A DNA stretch of 57,747 nt from Mycolicibacter senuensis (lineage in GTDB: Bacteria > Actinomycetota > Actinomycetes > Mycobacteriales > Mycobacteriaceae): positions 1-57,747 of the forward strand of contig NZ_LQPS01000010.1 of NCBI RefSeq assembly GCF_002101885.1, given 5' to 3'. The notes beneath the pieces were generated by a model that saw nothing but the letters and a program-made list of their open reading frames with translations, did no database searches and was not told the origin of the DNA. A program made the translations under genes and the position numbers. Positions 28,301 through 37,530 of the stretch are shown piece after piece (the stretch's first letter is position 1; every line of letters starts with the position of its first letter).

Positions 28301-28760
28301 ACAGCCCGGTCTCGGTGAGCAGCCGGGTGCCGGGTTCGATCCCCAGCAGCAGCCCGTGTTCGCGCAGCAGCGCACCGGCGAACGCGTGGTAGGTGCTCAC
28401 CCTGGGCGTCGCCGCCGTCGCCGCCGTCGCCGCCGGGCCACCGCCGGGCCCGGCGGCGCCCGGGTCGGGGATCAACAGGCCGGCGCCGGCCAGCCGGGCC
28501 AACCGGGAACGGACCCGCCGCAGCAGTTGGCCGGCGGCCTTGCGGGTGAACGTCAAACCCAGCACCTGGCCCGGATCGGCGTAGCCGTTGGCGACCAGCC
28601 ACACCACCCGGGCGGCCATCGTCTCGGTCTTCCCGGCGCCGGCCCCGGCGATCACCACCAGCGGGCCCGGCGGCGCGGCGATGACCGCGGCCTGCTCCTC
28701 GGTGGGCTGGTGCAACCCGAGCGCAGCCGCCAGCTCGACGGGGTCGTAGCGGGCTGTCAT
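25398..28760 (-). CDS. adnB: AdnB, helicase-nuclease subunit with lead motor
   Basis: A 1120-residue UvrD/RecB-like protein: GAGAGKT at residues 39-45, VVLLDEYQDTGHAQ for motif II, other SF1 motifs, then a C-terminal RecB-family nuclease domain with VVDWKTGA. It partners AdnA in the mycobacterial AdnAB motor that resects double-strand breaks. Adjacency and the 4-base overlap with adnA fit that. It is slightly longer than the M. tuberculosis protein as I recall it; part of the excess is an alanine/threonine-rich insert near residues 110-122 encoded by a 9-base tandem repeat. Confidence 0.94.
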   Translation of the reverse strand: MTARYDPVELAAALGLHQPTEEQAAVIAAPPGPLVVIAGAGAGKTETMAARVVWLVANGYADPGQVLGLTFTRKAAGQLLRRVRSRLARLAGAGLLIPDPGAAGPGGGPAATAATAATPRVSTYHAFAGALLREHGLLLGIEPGTRLLTETGLWQLAFDVVSGYPGELRTDRDPAAITAMVLRLAGQLAEHLVDTDALRDTHLELERLVHTLPPGPRQRAEPNQSLLKMLDTQTERASLVPLIDALHQRMAAEQVMDFGAQMAMAARLAQAAESVGARLRAGYRVVLLDEYQDTGHAQRIALSALFGGGVDDGLALTAVGDPIQSIYGWRGASATNLPRFATDFPLSDGTPAPTLELRTSWRNPPEVLHVANEISAEARQRSVTVHTLRARPEAPPGTVRLALLSDVAAEQQWVAEALQQCYRQAAADGVAPPTAAVLVRRNADAVPFAEAIRARGVPVEVVGLAGLLSVPEVADLVAMLRLVSEPTAGAAAIRVLTGARWRLGAADLAALWRRAAELARTDRGSGPLTAAEIAAQAGPDSDTACLADALADPGPAERYSATGYRRITALAEELTVLRGHLWHPLPDLVAELRRVMSLDCEVLAAQPVTGVSGTEQLDAFADVVAGYVDGGVGQASLPGLLAYLDAAAVVENGLAPAAPAVAADRVQILTVHAAKGLEWQVVAVPHLVARVFPSTASRRSWLSDAAELPPLLRGDRAEPTLGPPHKSGGHGVPVLDTAAVTDRKQLSDTITGHLRRLDQRRVDEERRLLYVAVTRAEDTLLVSGHHWGAGETKPRGPSEFLTELKAVIDSSAAAGTPCGSIEQWAEAPAAGERNPLGDNAGEGTWPIDPLGGRRIDVERGAALVSAALRADQPPDGQTVNGSRAGSWSVEVDALLAERARVAAQPARMLPNQVSVSGLVELSRDPTGAAQRLTRRLPTRPDPHAVLGTAFHDWVQRFYGAERLFELDDLPGAADADTARADAEELADLQTAFLASPWAARSPTAVEVPFEMTFGQTVVRGRIDAVFAEPDGGVTVVDWKTGAAPDGPEARRHAAVQLAVYRLAWAALTGCPEARVRAAFHYVRTGTTVVPGELPDSAELAALLTGADPDGYSGSVRQADR
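28408..28434. repeat. Three perfect 9-base tandem repeats inside adnB
   Basis: GTCGCCGCC occurs three times in a row (plus-strand sequence). Within adnB it encodes an in-frame (Ala-Ala-Thr) run in a low-complexity loop between motor motifs. Copy number changes would keep the frame. Confidence 0.9.
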
Positions 28761-31700
28761 GCGCCGCTCCCGCCGGTGTGGGCCGGGCAGATCGGCCGGA
28801 TCGGGCAGTGCCGGCAGCCGTCGTTGACCCGGGCGGTGAACTGCGGACCGGCGGTGGCCGCGGCCGCCTCGGCGATGCGCTCCCGCCAGTCGCGGCCGGA
28901 CTCGGAGGTGAGCGGGTCCTGCTCACGCTCGGTGGCGCCGCCCGCTGCGGCCTTTGCCGGGTAGACCAGCCGCGCACCGCCAGGCTGCTCGTCGGGCCCG
29001 ACCAGGCCGGCCTGCACTGCCAGCTGGTAGACGGCCAGCTGTGCGTGCTGTTGCGCGTCGTCCTTGCTGGCCGGGGTCTTGGCGGTCTTGACGTCGACGA
29101 CCACCAGTCGCCCGGCGGCGTCGCGTTCGATCCGGTCGATCCGGCCGCGCAACCGCACGCCGTCGATCACGCCGTCGAAGGCGATCTCGGTGCCGACCTC
29201 GGTGAGTTCGCCGCGGGTCTGCGCCCGCCAGGCGAGGAACGTCTCGATCATGGCGCGATGCCGGTGCCGCTCATTGGCCGAGTGCCACCGCGACTCGAAC
29301 GGCAGTTGCCGCCAGGCCCGGTCCAACTCGGCCAGCAGATCTTCCCGGCTGACAGCCGACTCGGCGACCAGGGCGTGCATCAGCGACCCGAGCGTCGAGC
29401 GCAGGTCGCGGCCGTCGGTCCCGCCGTGCCGTTCGGCCAGCCAGCGCAGCGGGCAGTCCAGCAGGCTCTGCAGCGCAGACGGCGACAGGGTGACAGGCTG
29501 ACCGCCGACGGCGTGCCACAGCGGCTCCTCGGTGCTCACCGGCACCGTCCCGTGCCAGTCGGCCGGGTCGGCACCCGGCACCCCGGCAGCCGCCAGTCGG
29601 GCCAGTTGCGTTGCGGCGTCGGCGCGTTCGGAGTCACTGACAACGCCGTCGGGAGCGCAGACCACCGCCCGCAGCCGTCCGACGACCCCGGCCGCCGACA
29701 GCACCGACGGGGCCGTGACCGGCGGGGCCGGCGCCGGGGGGTCGTCGGCGGTGGCGCAGGCCACGAGTTCGGTGTGGAACTCCGAGGGCAGCTGTTCCTC
29801 GGCCGCGCCGTCGCCCTCCCCGTCGACGGCGGTGATCATCAACCGGTGGCGTGCCCGGCCCATCGCCGCCACCAGCAGCCGCCGCTCCTCGGCGAGCAGC
29901 GGCGCCCGGGCCGAGACCTCGTCACCGAGACCGTGCAGGGTGTCCAGCAGACGCTGGGTCCCCAGCACGCCGCCGCGCGGAACCGTGTTGGGCCACAGCC
30001 CTTCCTGAACACCGGCGATGACCACCAGATCCCACTGCCGCCCGAGTGCAGCATGTGCGCTCAGCACCTCGACCGCCTCGACACCCGTCGCGGTCTCGGC
30101 GCGCGGCATCCCCAGTTGCATGGCGGTGACATGCTCGATGAGGCCGGCCACGGTGGCACCGGCGGTGCGCGCGACGTACTGCTCGGCGAGATCGAACAGC
30201 CCGGTCACCGCGTCCAGGTCCCGGCCGGCTCGGGCGCCGGCCGGGCCGCCGCGCTCGGTGGCCGACAGCCAACGTTGTTGCAGCCCCGACCGATTCCAGG
30301 CCTGCCACAGCGTGTGGTGCGGGTCCCGGCCGTCGGCGTGGCTCCGCGTCGCGGCCCGCACCACCGCGCCCACCCTGCGCAGCGCGCGGGCGTGCGCGAC
30401 CGGCAGCTGGCCGGTATCGCCGGAGAGCACCGCCACCAACCGGTCATCGGGCTCGGATTCCGGGCCGGCTGCGGCGCCGCGGCGCAGCACCCGCTGCAGC
30501 TGCCGCAACGAGATGGGGTCCATCCGCCCGATCGGGCCGGTGAGCAAGGTCAGCGCCCGGGGACCGTCCACCCCCTCGTCGGCGCATCGCAGCACCGTCA
30601 GCAGGGCGGCCACCGCCGGCTGCTGGGCCAGCAGGCCGCCGGCGGCGGGCAGGGCCACCGGAATGCCGGCGGCGGCCAGCGTGCGAGGCAGCCGGGCCGC
30701 CACGCGCGGCACCGACCGGACGATCACCGCCATCTGCGACCAGGGCAGCTCGTCGACCAGGTGGGCGCGCCGCAGCGTGTCGGCGATGAGGGCGGCCTCG
30801 GCATGGCCGGAGACCGCGGTGCGCACCGCGACCGACCCGGCGTCGGGGCCCACGCCCTCGAGGCGCCGGGTGGTGCTGATGCCCGGCAGCCGCCCGGCGA
30901 TGGCGTTGACGGCGCGGGCCACTGCCGGGGCGCACCGGTGCGATGCCGTCAGGCTCAAGGTGTGGGCCCCGCCCGGCGTCGGGTCGTCGGAGAGCAGCGC
31001 GGTCGGTTCGGCGCCGCGGAACCCGAACACCGCCTGGTCGGGATCGCCGGCGATGACGGTGCGCGGCACCCCGGCGGCGAGTACCCGCACCAGCCGGGCG
31101 GCCTGCGGGTCGAGTAGCTGCGCGTCGTCGACCAGCAGCAGCCGCAACCGGCTGCGTTCCTCGGCCAGCAGATCGGGGTCGGCTGCGAAGGCCTCCAAGG
31201 CGGCCCCGACCAATTCCGCGGCGCCCAGCGCCGGTTTGGTGGCCTGGGGTGCCGCGGTGCCCACCGCGGCACGCAGCAGCATCACCTGCTCGTACTGCCG
31301 GGCGAACCGGCCCGCGGCCGTCCACTCCGGGCGCCGGCACCGCTTGCCCAGCCGGATCAGCTCGGCCGGGTCGACGCCCCGTTCGGCGCAGCGCGCCATC
31401 AGATCCCGCAGTTCGGTGGCGAAGCCGTCGGTGCCCAGCGCCGCGTGCAACGACGACGGCCAGGCCCGGGCGCCGTCGCCGGCCAGCAGTTCGCGGATGA
31501 CACTGTCCTGCTCGGCCCCGGTGACCAGCCGAGGCGGCGCGGCCTCGGCCCGTCGCGCGGCGCGCTGCAGCACCGCGAACGCGTAGCCGTGCACGGTGCG
31601 CACCAGTGGCTCGCTGACCGCCCGGGCCGCGCCCGGGCCGCCCGCGGCCAGCAACGTCGCAGTGACTGCACCCCGGGCCGCCGCCGGCAGCCGGCCCGAT

Positions 31701-31879
31701 CCGGTCAACAACAGCAGCGAATCCGCATCGGCGCCGGCGGCGAGGTGAGCCGCGGCCGCCTCGATCAGCAGGCTGGTCTTCCCGGTCCCTGGGCCGCCGC
31801 GCACCTGCAGCACCCCGCGCCGCAGCGGATCCAGCGCCGCGGCCACCTCGGCGGCATACGGCTCCCGGTGCTGCGTCAT
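28757..31879 (-). CDS. adnA: AdnA, helicase-nuclease subunit
   Basis: A 1040-residue protein with GPGTGKT at residues 29-35, the motif II region LLLVDDAQLLDPQ and a C-terminal nuclease domain with VVVDVKTAKTP. Four cysteines bracket the nuclease domain (LLDCPLRW, then CRHCPIRPIC), the arrangement of the iron-sulfur cluster in AddB-type nucleases. It forms a heterodimer with AdnB. The motif II sequence D-D-A-Q is not the canonical DExx, in line with AdnA being the minor motor. The start is ATG 31879, divergent from the hydrolase gene. Confidence 0.93.
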   Translation of the reverse strand: MTQHREPYAAEVAAALDPLRRGVLQVRGGPGTGKTSLLIEAAAAHLAAGADADSLLLLTGSGRLPAAARGAVTATLLAAGGPGAARAVSEPLVRTVHGYAFAVLQRAARRAEAAPPRLVTGAEQDSVIRELLAGDGARAWPSSLHAALGTDGFATELRDLMARCAERGVDPAELIRLGKRCRRPEWTAAGRFARQYEQVMLLRAAVGTAAPQATKPALGAAELVGAALEAFAADPDLLAEERSRLRLLLVDDAQLLDPQAARLVRVLAAGVPRTVIAGDPDQAVFGFRGAEPTALLSDDPTPGGAHTLSLTASHRCAPAVARAVNAIAGRLPGISTTRRLEGVGPDAGSVAVRTAVSGHAEAALIADTLRRAHLVDELPWSQMAVIVRSVPRVAARLPRTLAAAGIPVALPAAGGLLAQQPAVAALLTVLRCADEGVDGPRALTLLTGPIGRMDPISLRQLQRVLRRGAAAGPESEPDDRLVAVLSGDTGQLPVAHARALRRVGAVVRAATRSHADGRDPHHTLWQAWNRSGLQQRWLSATERGGPAGARAGRDLDAVTGLFDLAEQYVARTAGATVAGLIEHVTAMQLGMPRAETATGVEAVEVLSAHAALGRQWDLVVIAGVQEGLWPNTVPRGGVLGTQRLLDTLHGLGDEVSARAPLLAEERRLLVAAMGRARHRLMITAVDGEGDGAAEEQLPSEFHTELVACATADDPPAPAPPVTAPSVLSAAGVVGRLRAVVCAPDGVVSDSERADAATQLARLAAAGVPGADPADWHGTVPVSTEEPLWHAVGGQPVTLSPSALQSLLDCPLRWLAERHGGTDGRDLRSTLGSLMHALVAESAVSREDLLAELDRAWRQLPFESRWHSANERHRHRAMIETFLAWRAQTRGELTEVGTEIAFDGVIDGVRLRGRIDRIERDAAGRLVVVDVKTAKTPASKDDAQQHAQLAVYQLAVQAGLVGPDEQPGGARLVYPAKAAAGGATEREQDPLTSESGRDWRERIAEAAAATAGPQFTARVNDGCRHCPIRPICPAHTGGSGA

Positions 31880-31936
31880 GACGCCATGACACCACTACCC
31901 TCTGACAATCCGGGTGCCGACTGGCACCATCGACGG

Positions 31937-32749
31937 GTGAATTCCGATCATCGGCTGCACGTGCACCGCTACGGCCCACCCGGCCCGATCCGGCTGTTGG
32001 CGGTGCACGGCTTGACCGGCCACGGGGCCCGCTGGCGACACGTCGCCGCGCAGCTGCCTGAAACCACCGTAGCCGCACCGGATCTGATCGGTCACGGACA
32101 CTCGTCATGGGCGGCCCCGTGGACCATCGACGCCAACGTGGCGGCCCTGATCGGATTGCTCGAGCACGGCGCCGACGGCCCCGTCGCGGTCGTCGGGCAT
32201 TCCTTCGGCGGGGCGATAGCGCTGCATCTGGCTGCGGCGCGCCCCGACCTGGTCGGTTCGGTGGTGCTGCTCGACCCGGCGATCGGCCTGGACGGCGAGT
32301 GGATGGCCGAGATCGCCGCGGCGATGCTGGCCTCCCCGGACTACCCCGACGCCGCGGAGGCCCGCGCCGAGAAGGCCGACGGGGGCTGGTCGGATGTGGA
32401 GCCGGCGCTGCTCGACGCCGAACTCGACGAACACCTGGTGGCATTGCCCGGCGGGCGGTTCGGCTGGCGGATCAGCGTGCCGGCGATGATGTCGTACTGG
32501 AGCGAGTTGGCCCGGCCCGTCGTGCTGCCCCGATCGACGCCGACGACGCTGCTGCGCGCCACCAGCACCTCGCCGCCATATGTGGGCGCAAGGCTCATCG
32601 AGGCCCTGCAGACGCGGCTCGGCACGAATTTCGAGCTGGTGGACCTTGACTGCGATCACATGGTGGATCAGGCCCGGCCCGCCGAGGTGGCGGCCGTGAT
32701 CCACGACCTGCTGGCCGGCAACCGGGAGCCCGCCCCGTGGCGGCGGTGA
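31937..32749 (+). CDS. Alpha/beta hydrolase (LipV-like)
   Basis: A 270-residue alpha/beta hydrolase: oxyanion region VHGLTGHG, nucleophile elbow GHSFGG, and an acid/histidine end with DCDHM. It lies where M. tuberculosis has the Rv3203 lipase gene lipV, so an esterase or lipase acting on short or medium acyl chains is likely. GTG 31937 gives a compact protein beginning VNSDHRL; ATG 31886 would add 17 residues. The last codons overlap the start of the following gene. Confidence 0.8.
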   Translation: MNSDHRLHVHRYGPPGPIRLLAVHGLTGHGARWRHVAAQLPETTVAAPDLIGHGHSSWAAPWTIDANVAALIGLLEHGADGPVAVVGHSFGGAIALHLAAARPDLVGSVVLLDPAIGLDGEWMAEIAAAMLASPDYPDAAEARAEKADGGWSDVEPALLDAELDEHLVALPGGRFGWRISVPAMMSYWSELARPVVLPRSTPTTLLRATSTSPPYVGARLIEALQTRLGTNFELVDLDCDHMVDQARPAEVAAVIHDLLAGNREPAPWRR

Positions 32750-33033
32750 CCGACGAGCAGATGGAGCGGGTGCGCGCACTGGTCCTCGGCATCCCGGCCG
32801 GCCGGGTCGCCACCTACGGCGACATCGCCTCCGCGGCAGGGCTTTCCAGCCCGCGAATCGTCGGCTGGGTGCTGCGGGTCGACGGTTCCGACCTGCCGTG
32901 GCATCGGGTGATCAGGGCATCCGGGCGACCGGCAACCCACCTGCACACCGAACAACTCGACCGGCTTCGCGCCGAAGGGGTGCCGACCGTCGACGGCCGC
33001 GTGGATCTGCGCGCCGCACGTCACCGATTCTGA
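32737..33033 (+). CDS. Alkyltransferase-like (ATL) DNA-binding protein
   Basis: A 98-residue protein with the DNA-binding domain of O6-alkylguanine-DNA alkyltransferase (RVATYGDIASAAG, then RIVGWVL). The catalytic P-C-H-R is P-W-H-R (Trp55), so it cannot accept alkyl groups. Such ATL proteins bind O6-alkylguanine lesions and hand them to nucleotide excision repair. GTG 32737 overlaps the hydrolase gene by 13 bases. It is the Rv3204 type, and its position next to adnAB and uvrD2 suits a DNA-repair role. Confidence 0.9.
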   Translation: MAAVTDEQMERVRALVLGIPAGRVATYGDIASAAGLSSPRIVGWVLRVDGSDLPWHRVIRASGRPATHLHTEQLDRLRAEGVPTVDGRVDLRAARHRF

Positions 33034-33046
33034 CCCGGCCCCGGCG

Positions 33047-33901
33047 TCAGAGCGCCAGCCGCACCAGCGCGGCGGTGCGGGCCAGCCCCGGGAACGCCTC
33101 CGCGGTCGACCGCGGGTGCAGCGCATGTACGGCGAGCCGGAACATCAACGCGCGCAACAGCATCTGTGGCCACTCGGGCAGTGACTCCCAACGTTCGATC
33201 AGCCCGTCGTCGGCATCCCCCCACGACAGGGCGTCTACCACCACGACTCCGGCGGCCCAGGACGCCGGGCGCCAGTACGGCGTGATGTCGGTGATACCGG
33301 GTGCCGCAGCACCGGAGAACAGCACCGTGCCGTAGAGGTCGCCGTGCACCAGCTGGCTGGAACCCTTGGTGGGCTTGCGCAACGTGGCGAGCTGATTGAT
33401 CAGGTCGATGGAGCGCTGGCCGTCCACCGAGCCCGGGGCCAACCGGGCGCCGGCCTGCAGCGAGGCGAACGGCTTCTCCTCCCACGCGGCCCGATCAGCG
33501 GCGATGAACACATCGACGTCGGCCCATGGCGCCACCGGCGCCTGGGTGAGGAACCGGGGCCGTTCCAGCTTGGCGGTGGCCTCGTGCAACCGAACCGCCG
33601 CCGAGACCACTTCGTCGTGGCGCGGCTCGGGGTTGCCCGCCACGAACGTGTCGGCCCGCCACCCCGACACCACATAGCGACCGTCGGTGGAGCGCACCGG
33701 CCGGGCCAGCCGGATGCCGTCGGCGAACAGCGTTTCGCGCACCTTTGCCGACCAGGCCGCCCTGGCATGGTCGGCAACCATCGACACCACCACTTCCCCG
33801 CACTTCCAGCCGTCTTCCCACCCGGCACCCAGCGGGGTGGGCTCCACACTGCGAAGGCCGAAAGTCGCCAGCACGTGCTCGGGCGGCGGCTCGACAGTCA
33901 C
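33047..33901 (-). CDS. Aminoglycoside-phosphotransferase-like actinobacterial protein (TIGR02569 type)
   Basis: A 284-residue protein resembling the small-molecule kinase fold, with LVHGDLYGTVLF near residue 185 as the catalytic-loop counterpart and ITDITPYW soon after. The usual H-G-D-x4-N asparagine is replaced by valine, and the later metal-binding aspartate stands in ITDI, so it may be inactive or use a different geometry. I recognise it as the family kept next to moeZ in mycobacteria (Rv3205c). Function is unknown. It converges on the ATL gene with 13 bases between stops. Confidence 0.75.
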   Translation of the reverse strand: MTVEPPPEHVLATFGLRSVEPTPLGAGWEDGWKCGEVVVSMVADHARAAWSAKVRETLFADGIRLARPVRSTDGRYVVSGWRADTFVAGNPEPRHDEVVSAAVRLHEATAKLERPRFLTQAPVAPWADVDVFIAADRAAWEEKPFASLQAGARLAPGSVDGQRSIDLINQLATLRKPTKGSSQLVHGDLYGTVLFSGAAAPGITDITPYWRPASWAAGVVVVDALSWGDADDGLIERWESLPEWPQMLLRALMFRLAVHALHPRSTAEAFPGLARTAALVRLAL

Positions 33902-33951
33902 GCGACAACTCTATGCCGTCAAACTCAGGGCGTCGGGGAGCCTCGCCGGGA

Positions 33952-35130
33952 TCAATACATCACCATGTCGGGCTGCATCGCCTTGGCCCACGCCACAATT
34001 CCACCCTGCAGATGGACCGCGTCGGCGAAACCGGCCTTCTTCAGGGTGGCCAGGGCCGCCGCCGAGCGGACGCCGGTCTTGCAGTACAGCACCGACATCC
34101 GGTCCTGCGGCAGGGTCGCCAGACCCTCGCCGGAGTTGAGCGTCGACTGCGGCACCAACCGGGCGCCCTCGATGTGGTTGATCTCCCACTCCGCCGGCTC
34201 ACGCACGTCGATCAGCTCCAGTTGCTGCCCGGAGTCCAGCAGCTCACGCAGCTCGGCCGGGGTGATGGTGGACCCGGCGGCCGCCTCGGCCGCATCCGCG
34301 GAGACCACCCCGCAGAACGCCTCGTAGTCGATCAATTCGGTGATCTTGGGCGTGGACGGATCCTTGCGGACTCGAATGGTGCGGTAGCTCATCTCCAGCG
34401 CGTCATAGATCAGCAGCCGTCCCAGCAACGACTCCCCGATCCCGGTGATCAACTTGATCGCCTCGGTGCCCATCACCGACCCGACCGACGCGCACAGCAC
34501 CCCCAGCACGCCCCCCTCGGCGCACGACGGCACCATTCCCGGCGGCGGCGGCTCGGGGTACAGATCGCGGTAATTGAGTCCCCGACCGTCCGGTGCGTCC
34601 TCCCAGAAGACCGAGACCTGCCCCTCGAAACGGAAGATCGAGCCCCACACGTACGGCTTGTGCGCCAGCGCCGCGGCATCGTTGACCAGGTAGCGGGTGG
34701 CGAAGTTGTCGGTGCCGTCCAGGATCAGGTCGTAGGATTCGAACAGCTGCACGGCGTTGGACGGGTCCAGCCGCATCTGGTGCAACCGGACCTCCACCAG
34801 CGGGTTGACCGCGTTGATCGAGTCGCGGGCGCTCTCGGCCTTGGCCCGGCCGACGTCGGCGACCCCGTGGATGACCTGCCGTTGCAGGTTGGATTCGTCG
34901 ACGACATCGAAATCGATGATCCCGATGGTCCCGACGCCGGCGGCCGCCAGGTACAGCAGCGTCGGTGCGCCCAGTCCCCCGGCTCCGATCACCAGCACAC
35001 GGGCGTTCTTGAGCCGTTTCTGTCCCTGCACGCCCACGTCCGGGATGATCAGGTGCCGGCTGTAGCGCTCCACCTCATCGCGCGTCAGCTCGCCGGCGGG
35101 CTCCACCAGCGGCGGCAGTGATCTCGACAC
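33952..35130 (-). CDS. moeZ: Adenylyltransferase/sulfurtransferase MoeZ
   Basis: A 392-residue two-domain protein. The N-terminal ThiF/MoeB-type E1 domain has GAGGLG at residues 49-54 and a DGTDNFATRYLVND stretch; the C-terminal rhodanese domain has the persulfide cysteine in L-Y-C350-KTGVRSA. MoeZ activates small sulfur-carrier proteins and loads sulfur onto them for molybdopterin, thiamine and cysteine synthesis. An AGGAGA ribosome site precedes the start. Unlike typical MoeB/UBA E1 proteins, no zinc-binding C-x-x-C pairs are seen. Confidence 0.93.
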   Translation of the reverse strand: MSRSLPPLVEPAGELTRDEVERYSRHLIIPDVGVQGQKRLKNARVLVIGAGGLGAPTLLYLAAAGVGTIGIIDFDVVDESNLQRQVIHGVADVGRAKAESARDSINAVNPLVEVRLHQMRLDPSNAVQLFESYDLILDGTDNFATRYLVNDAAALAHKPYVWGSIFRFEGQVSVFWEDAPDGRGLNYRDLYPEPPPPGMVPSCAEGGVLGVLCASVGSVMGTEAIKLITGIGESLLGRLLIYDALEMSYRTIRVRKDPSTPKITELIDYEAFCGVVSADAAEAAAGSTITPAELRELLDSGQQLELIDVREPAEWEINHIEGARLVPQSTLNSGEGLATLPQDRMSVLYCKTGVRSAAALATLKKAGFADAVHLQGGIVAWAKAMQPDMVMY

Positions 35131-35253
35131 CGCACAATCTCCTCGAAGTCGTCTTCGTCATCAATCACAGCAGCTGGTGGGGACAACGACAAACGCACCA
35201 CGAAGCTTCCCGGGCCCGGCCGTGGGGTCCGGCAGCCGGCTCCGGCGATCGGT

Positions 35254-36288
35254 TCAGGCGATCGGGGCCGGCCACGGGTTGAACCGGCAGGTCTTCCCGT
35301 CGGGCTTGACCCAGTCCGGGTCGAACTTCGCCGCGTCGTCATTGGAGGTGCCGAACGTCTGCTGCATCATCACCGGCGCCAGGCCGTCCTGCCGCTCGCA
35401 CGGCTCGTGATGCTGATAGCCCAGGGCGTGGCCGACCTCGTGGTTGATCAGGTACTGCCGGTAGGAGCCGATGTCACCCTGGAACGGCACCGCGCCGCGA
35501 ACCCAGCGGGCCTCGTTGATGAACACCCGAGGTTCGGACCGCGCACCGTAGGACGGGTTGTAGCACGACGCTTCCAGCGGAATCTCGTAGCCGCAGCCTT
35601 CCCGAACGGTCAGCGGCGAGGTCAGCGAGATCCGGAAATCGGGTTCGACACCGCTGGTCGCGTCGACCCGCACGAACCCGATCTGCGGAGTGTGCGTCCA
35701 CCCCTTGGGATTACGCAACGTCTGGTCGACCATCCGGGCGAACGCCTCGTCACCGCCGAAGGCGGTCGTGTCGATGCCGTTCTCCACCTCGATGGTGTAG
35801 GCGAACACCTTCTCGGTGCCGTGGCCGAACTGCGGCTGCGTGCCCGCAATGACGTGCCAGGTCATGGCACCGGCCTCGGTGAACGGCCCGCCGTCGGGCA
35901 ACATCCCGGTCGGCAGGTTGACGTCGAATTCGGTGAGTCCCCGCGGCGGCGCGCCGATGATCGAGGTGCCGGCCGATCCGATCGTCGGCGGGCCCTGGAC
36001 CGGCTCGTCGGAGTCCTGGGCTCGCACCCCGGTGCCGGTCACGGTCTGATACACCACCACCACGGTGAGCACCATCAGGACCGGCAGTGCGTAGGCACGC
36101 CAGCCGTAGGTGGACACGAAACTGCCCAGCCGGGTCTGCTTGCGCCACTGCCGGTGGACGTCGCGGTCAGAGCGCAACCGCCCGGCGCCGGCGGCGAGTG
36201 GATCGCGCTGCGCGCGCAGGGGTTCGCGGAAGCGATCCCGAAGCACCGGGGCTCGACCGCCGCCGCGTTGCCCCGGGTCGTAGGTCAC
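35254..36288 (-). CDS. DUF3152 membrane-anchored protein with HExxH zinc motif
   Basis: A 344-residue protein with a basic cytoplasmic N-terminus, one membrane helix around residues 66-82 and an exported domain. That domain carries HEVGHALGYQHHEPC near residue 290, the H-E-x2-H-x2-G-x2-H signature of metzincin-type zinc proteases. Two further cysteines around C-G-Y...C could form a disulfide. It corresponds to Rv3207c. GTG 36288 (then TYDPG) is preferred over a TTG six codons upstream. Activity is not demonstrated for the family, but the zinc ligands are intact. Confidence 0.8.
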   Translation of the reverse strand: MTYDPGQRGGGRAPVLRDRFREPLRAQRDPLAAGAGRLRSDRDVHRQWRKQTRLGSFVSTYGWRAYALPVLMVLTVVVVYQTVTGTGVRAQDSDEPVQGPPTIGSAGTSIIGAPPRGLTEFDVNLPTGMLPDGGPFTEAGAMTWHVIAGTQPQFGHGTEKVFAYTIEVENGIDTTAFGGDEAFARMVDQTLRNPKGWTHTPQIGFVRVDATSGVEPDFRISLTSPLTVREGCGYEIPLEASCYNPSYGARSEPRVFINEARWVRGAVPFQGDIGSYRQYLINHEVGHALGYQHHEPCERQDGLAPVMMQQTFGTSNDDAAKFDPDWVKPDGKTCRFNPWPAPIA

Positions 36289-36421
36289 CGTCCCAGAATG
36301 ACACAACCACCGCGAGCTGGGACTCTTCGCCGCGCCATGTCGGGGCGCCGCGAACCTGCCGCAGCAGGCCGGCGTCGCCTTGGTGGATGTCGCTGGCGGA
36401 TCCGACGGGGGCAGCGCGTAG

Positions 36422-37431
<1,010 letters not shown>

Positions 37432-37530
37432 GCCGGCCCCTTTCGTTTGCGTTGGGCGTTGTCAAGCAGGCTAGTGGACGGGCACCCGGTTGGCGCGCAC
37501 CGGCCGTTCGCCCACGGCGATACGCGGCCG

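Noticed and set aside
25908..28964. 1018-codon plus-strand frame opposite adnB
   Set aside because: Its protein is rich in Arg, Gly, Gln and His with no domain, as expected for the antisense of high-GC coding DNA; adnB has full helicase and nuclease motifs on the other strand.
28778..31117. 779-codon plus-strand frame opposite adnA
   Set aside because: Low-complexity antisense shadow of adnA, whose P-loop, nuclease and cysteine motifs are intact.
30444..32444. 666-codon minus-strand frame overlapping adnA and the hydrolase gene
   Set aside because: Arg/Gly/Pro-rich out-of-phase frame spanning two recognised genes on different strands; no plausible start or domain.
32737..33033. Cys-to-Trp change in the PCHR motif considered as an inactivating mutation of a DNA alkyltransferase
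   Set aside because: Short length and PWHR are the normal form of alkyltransferase-like proteins.
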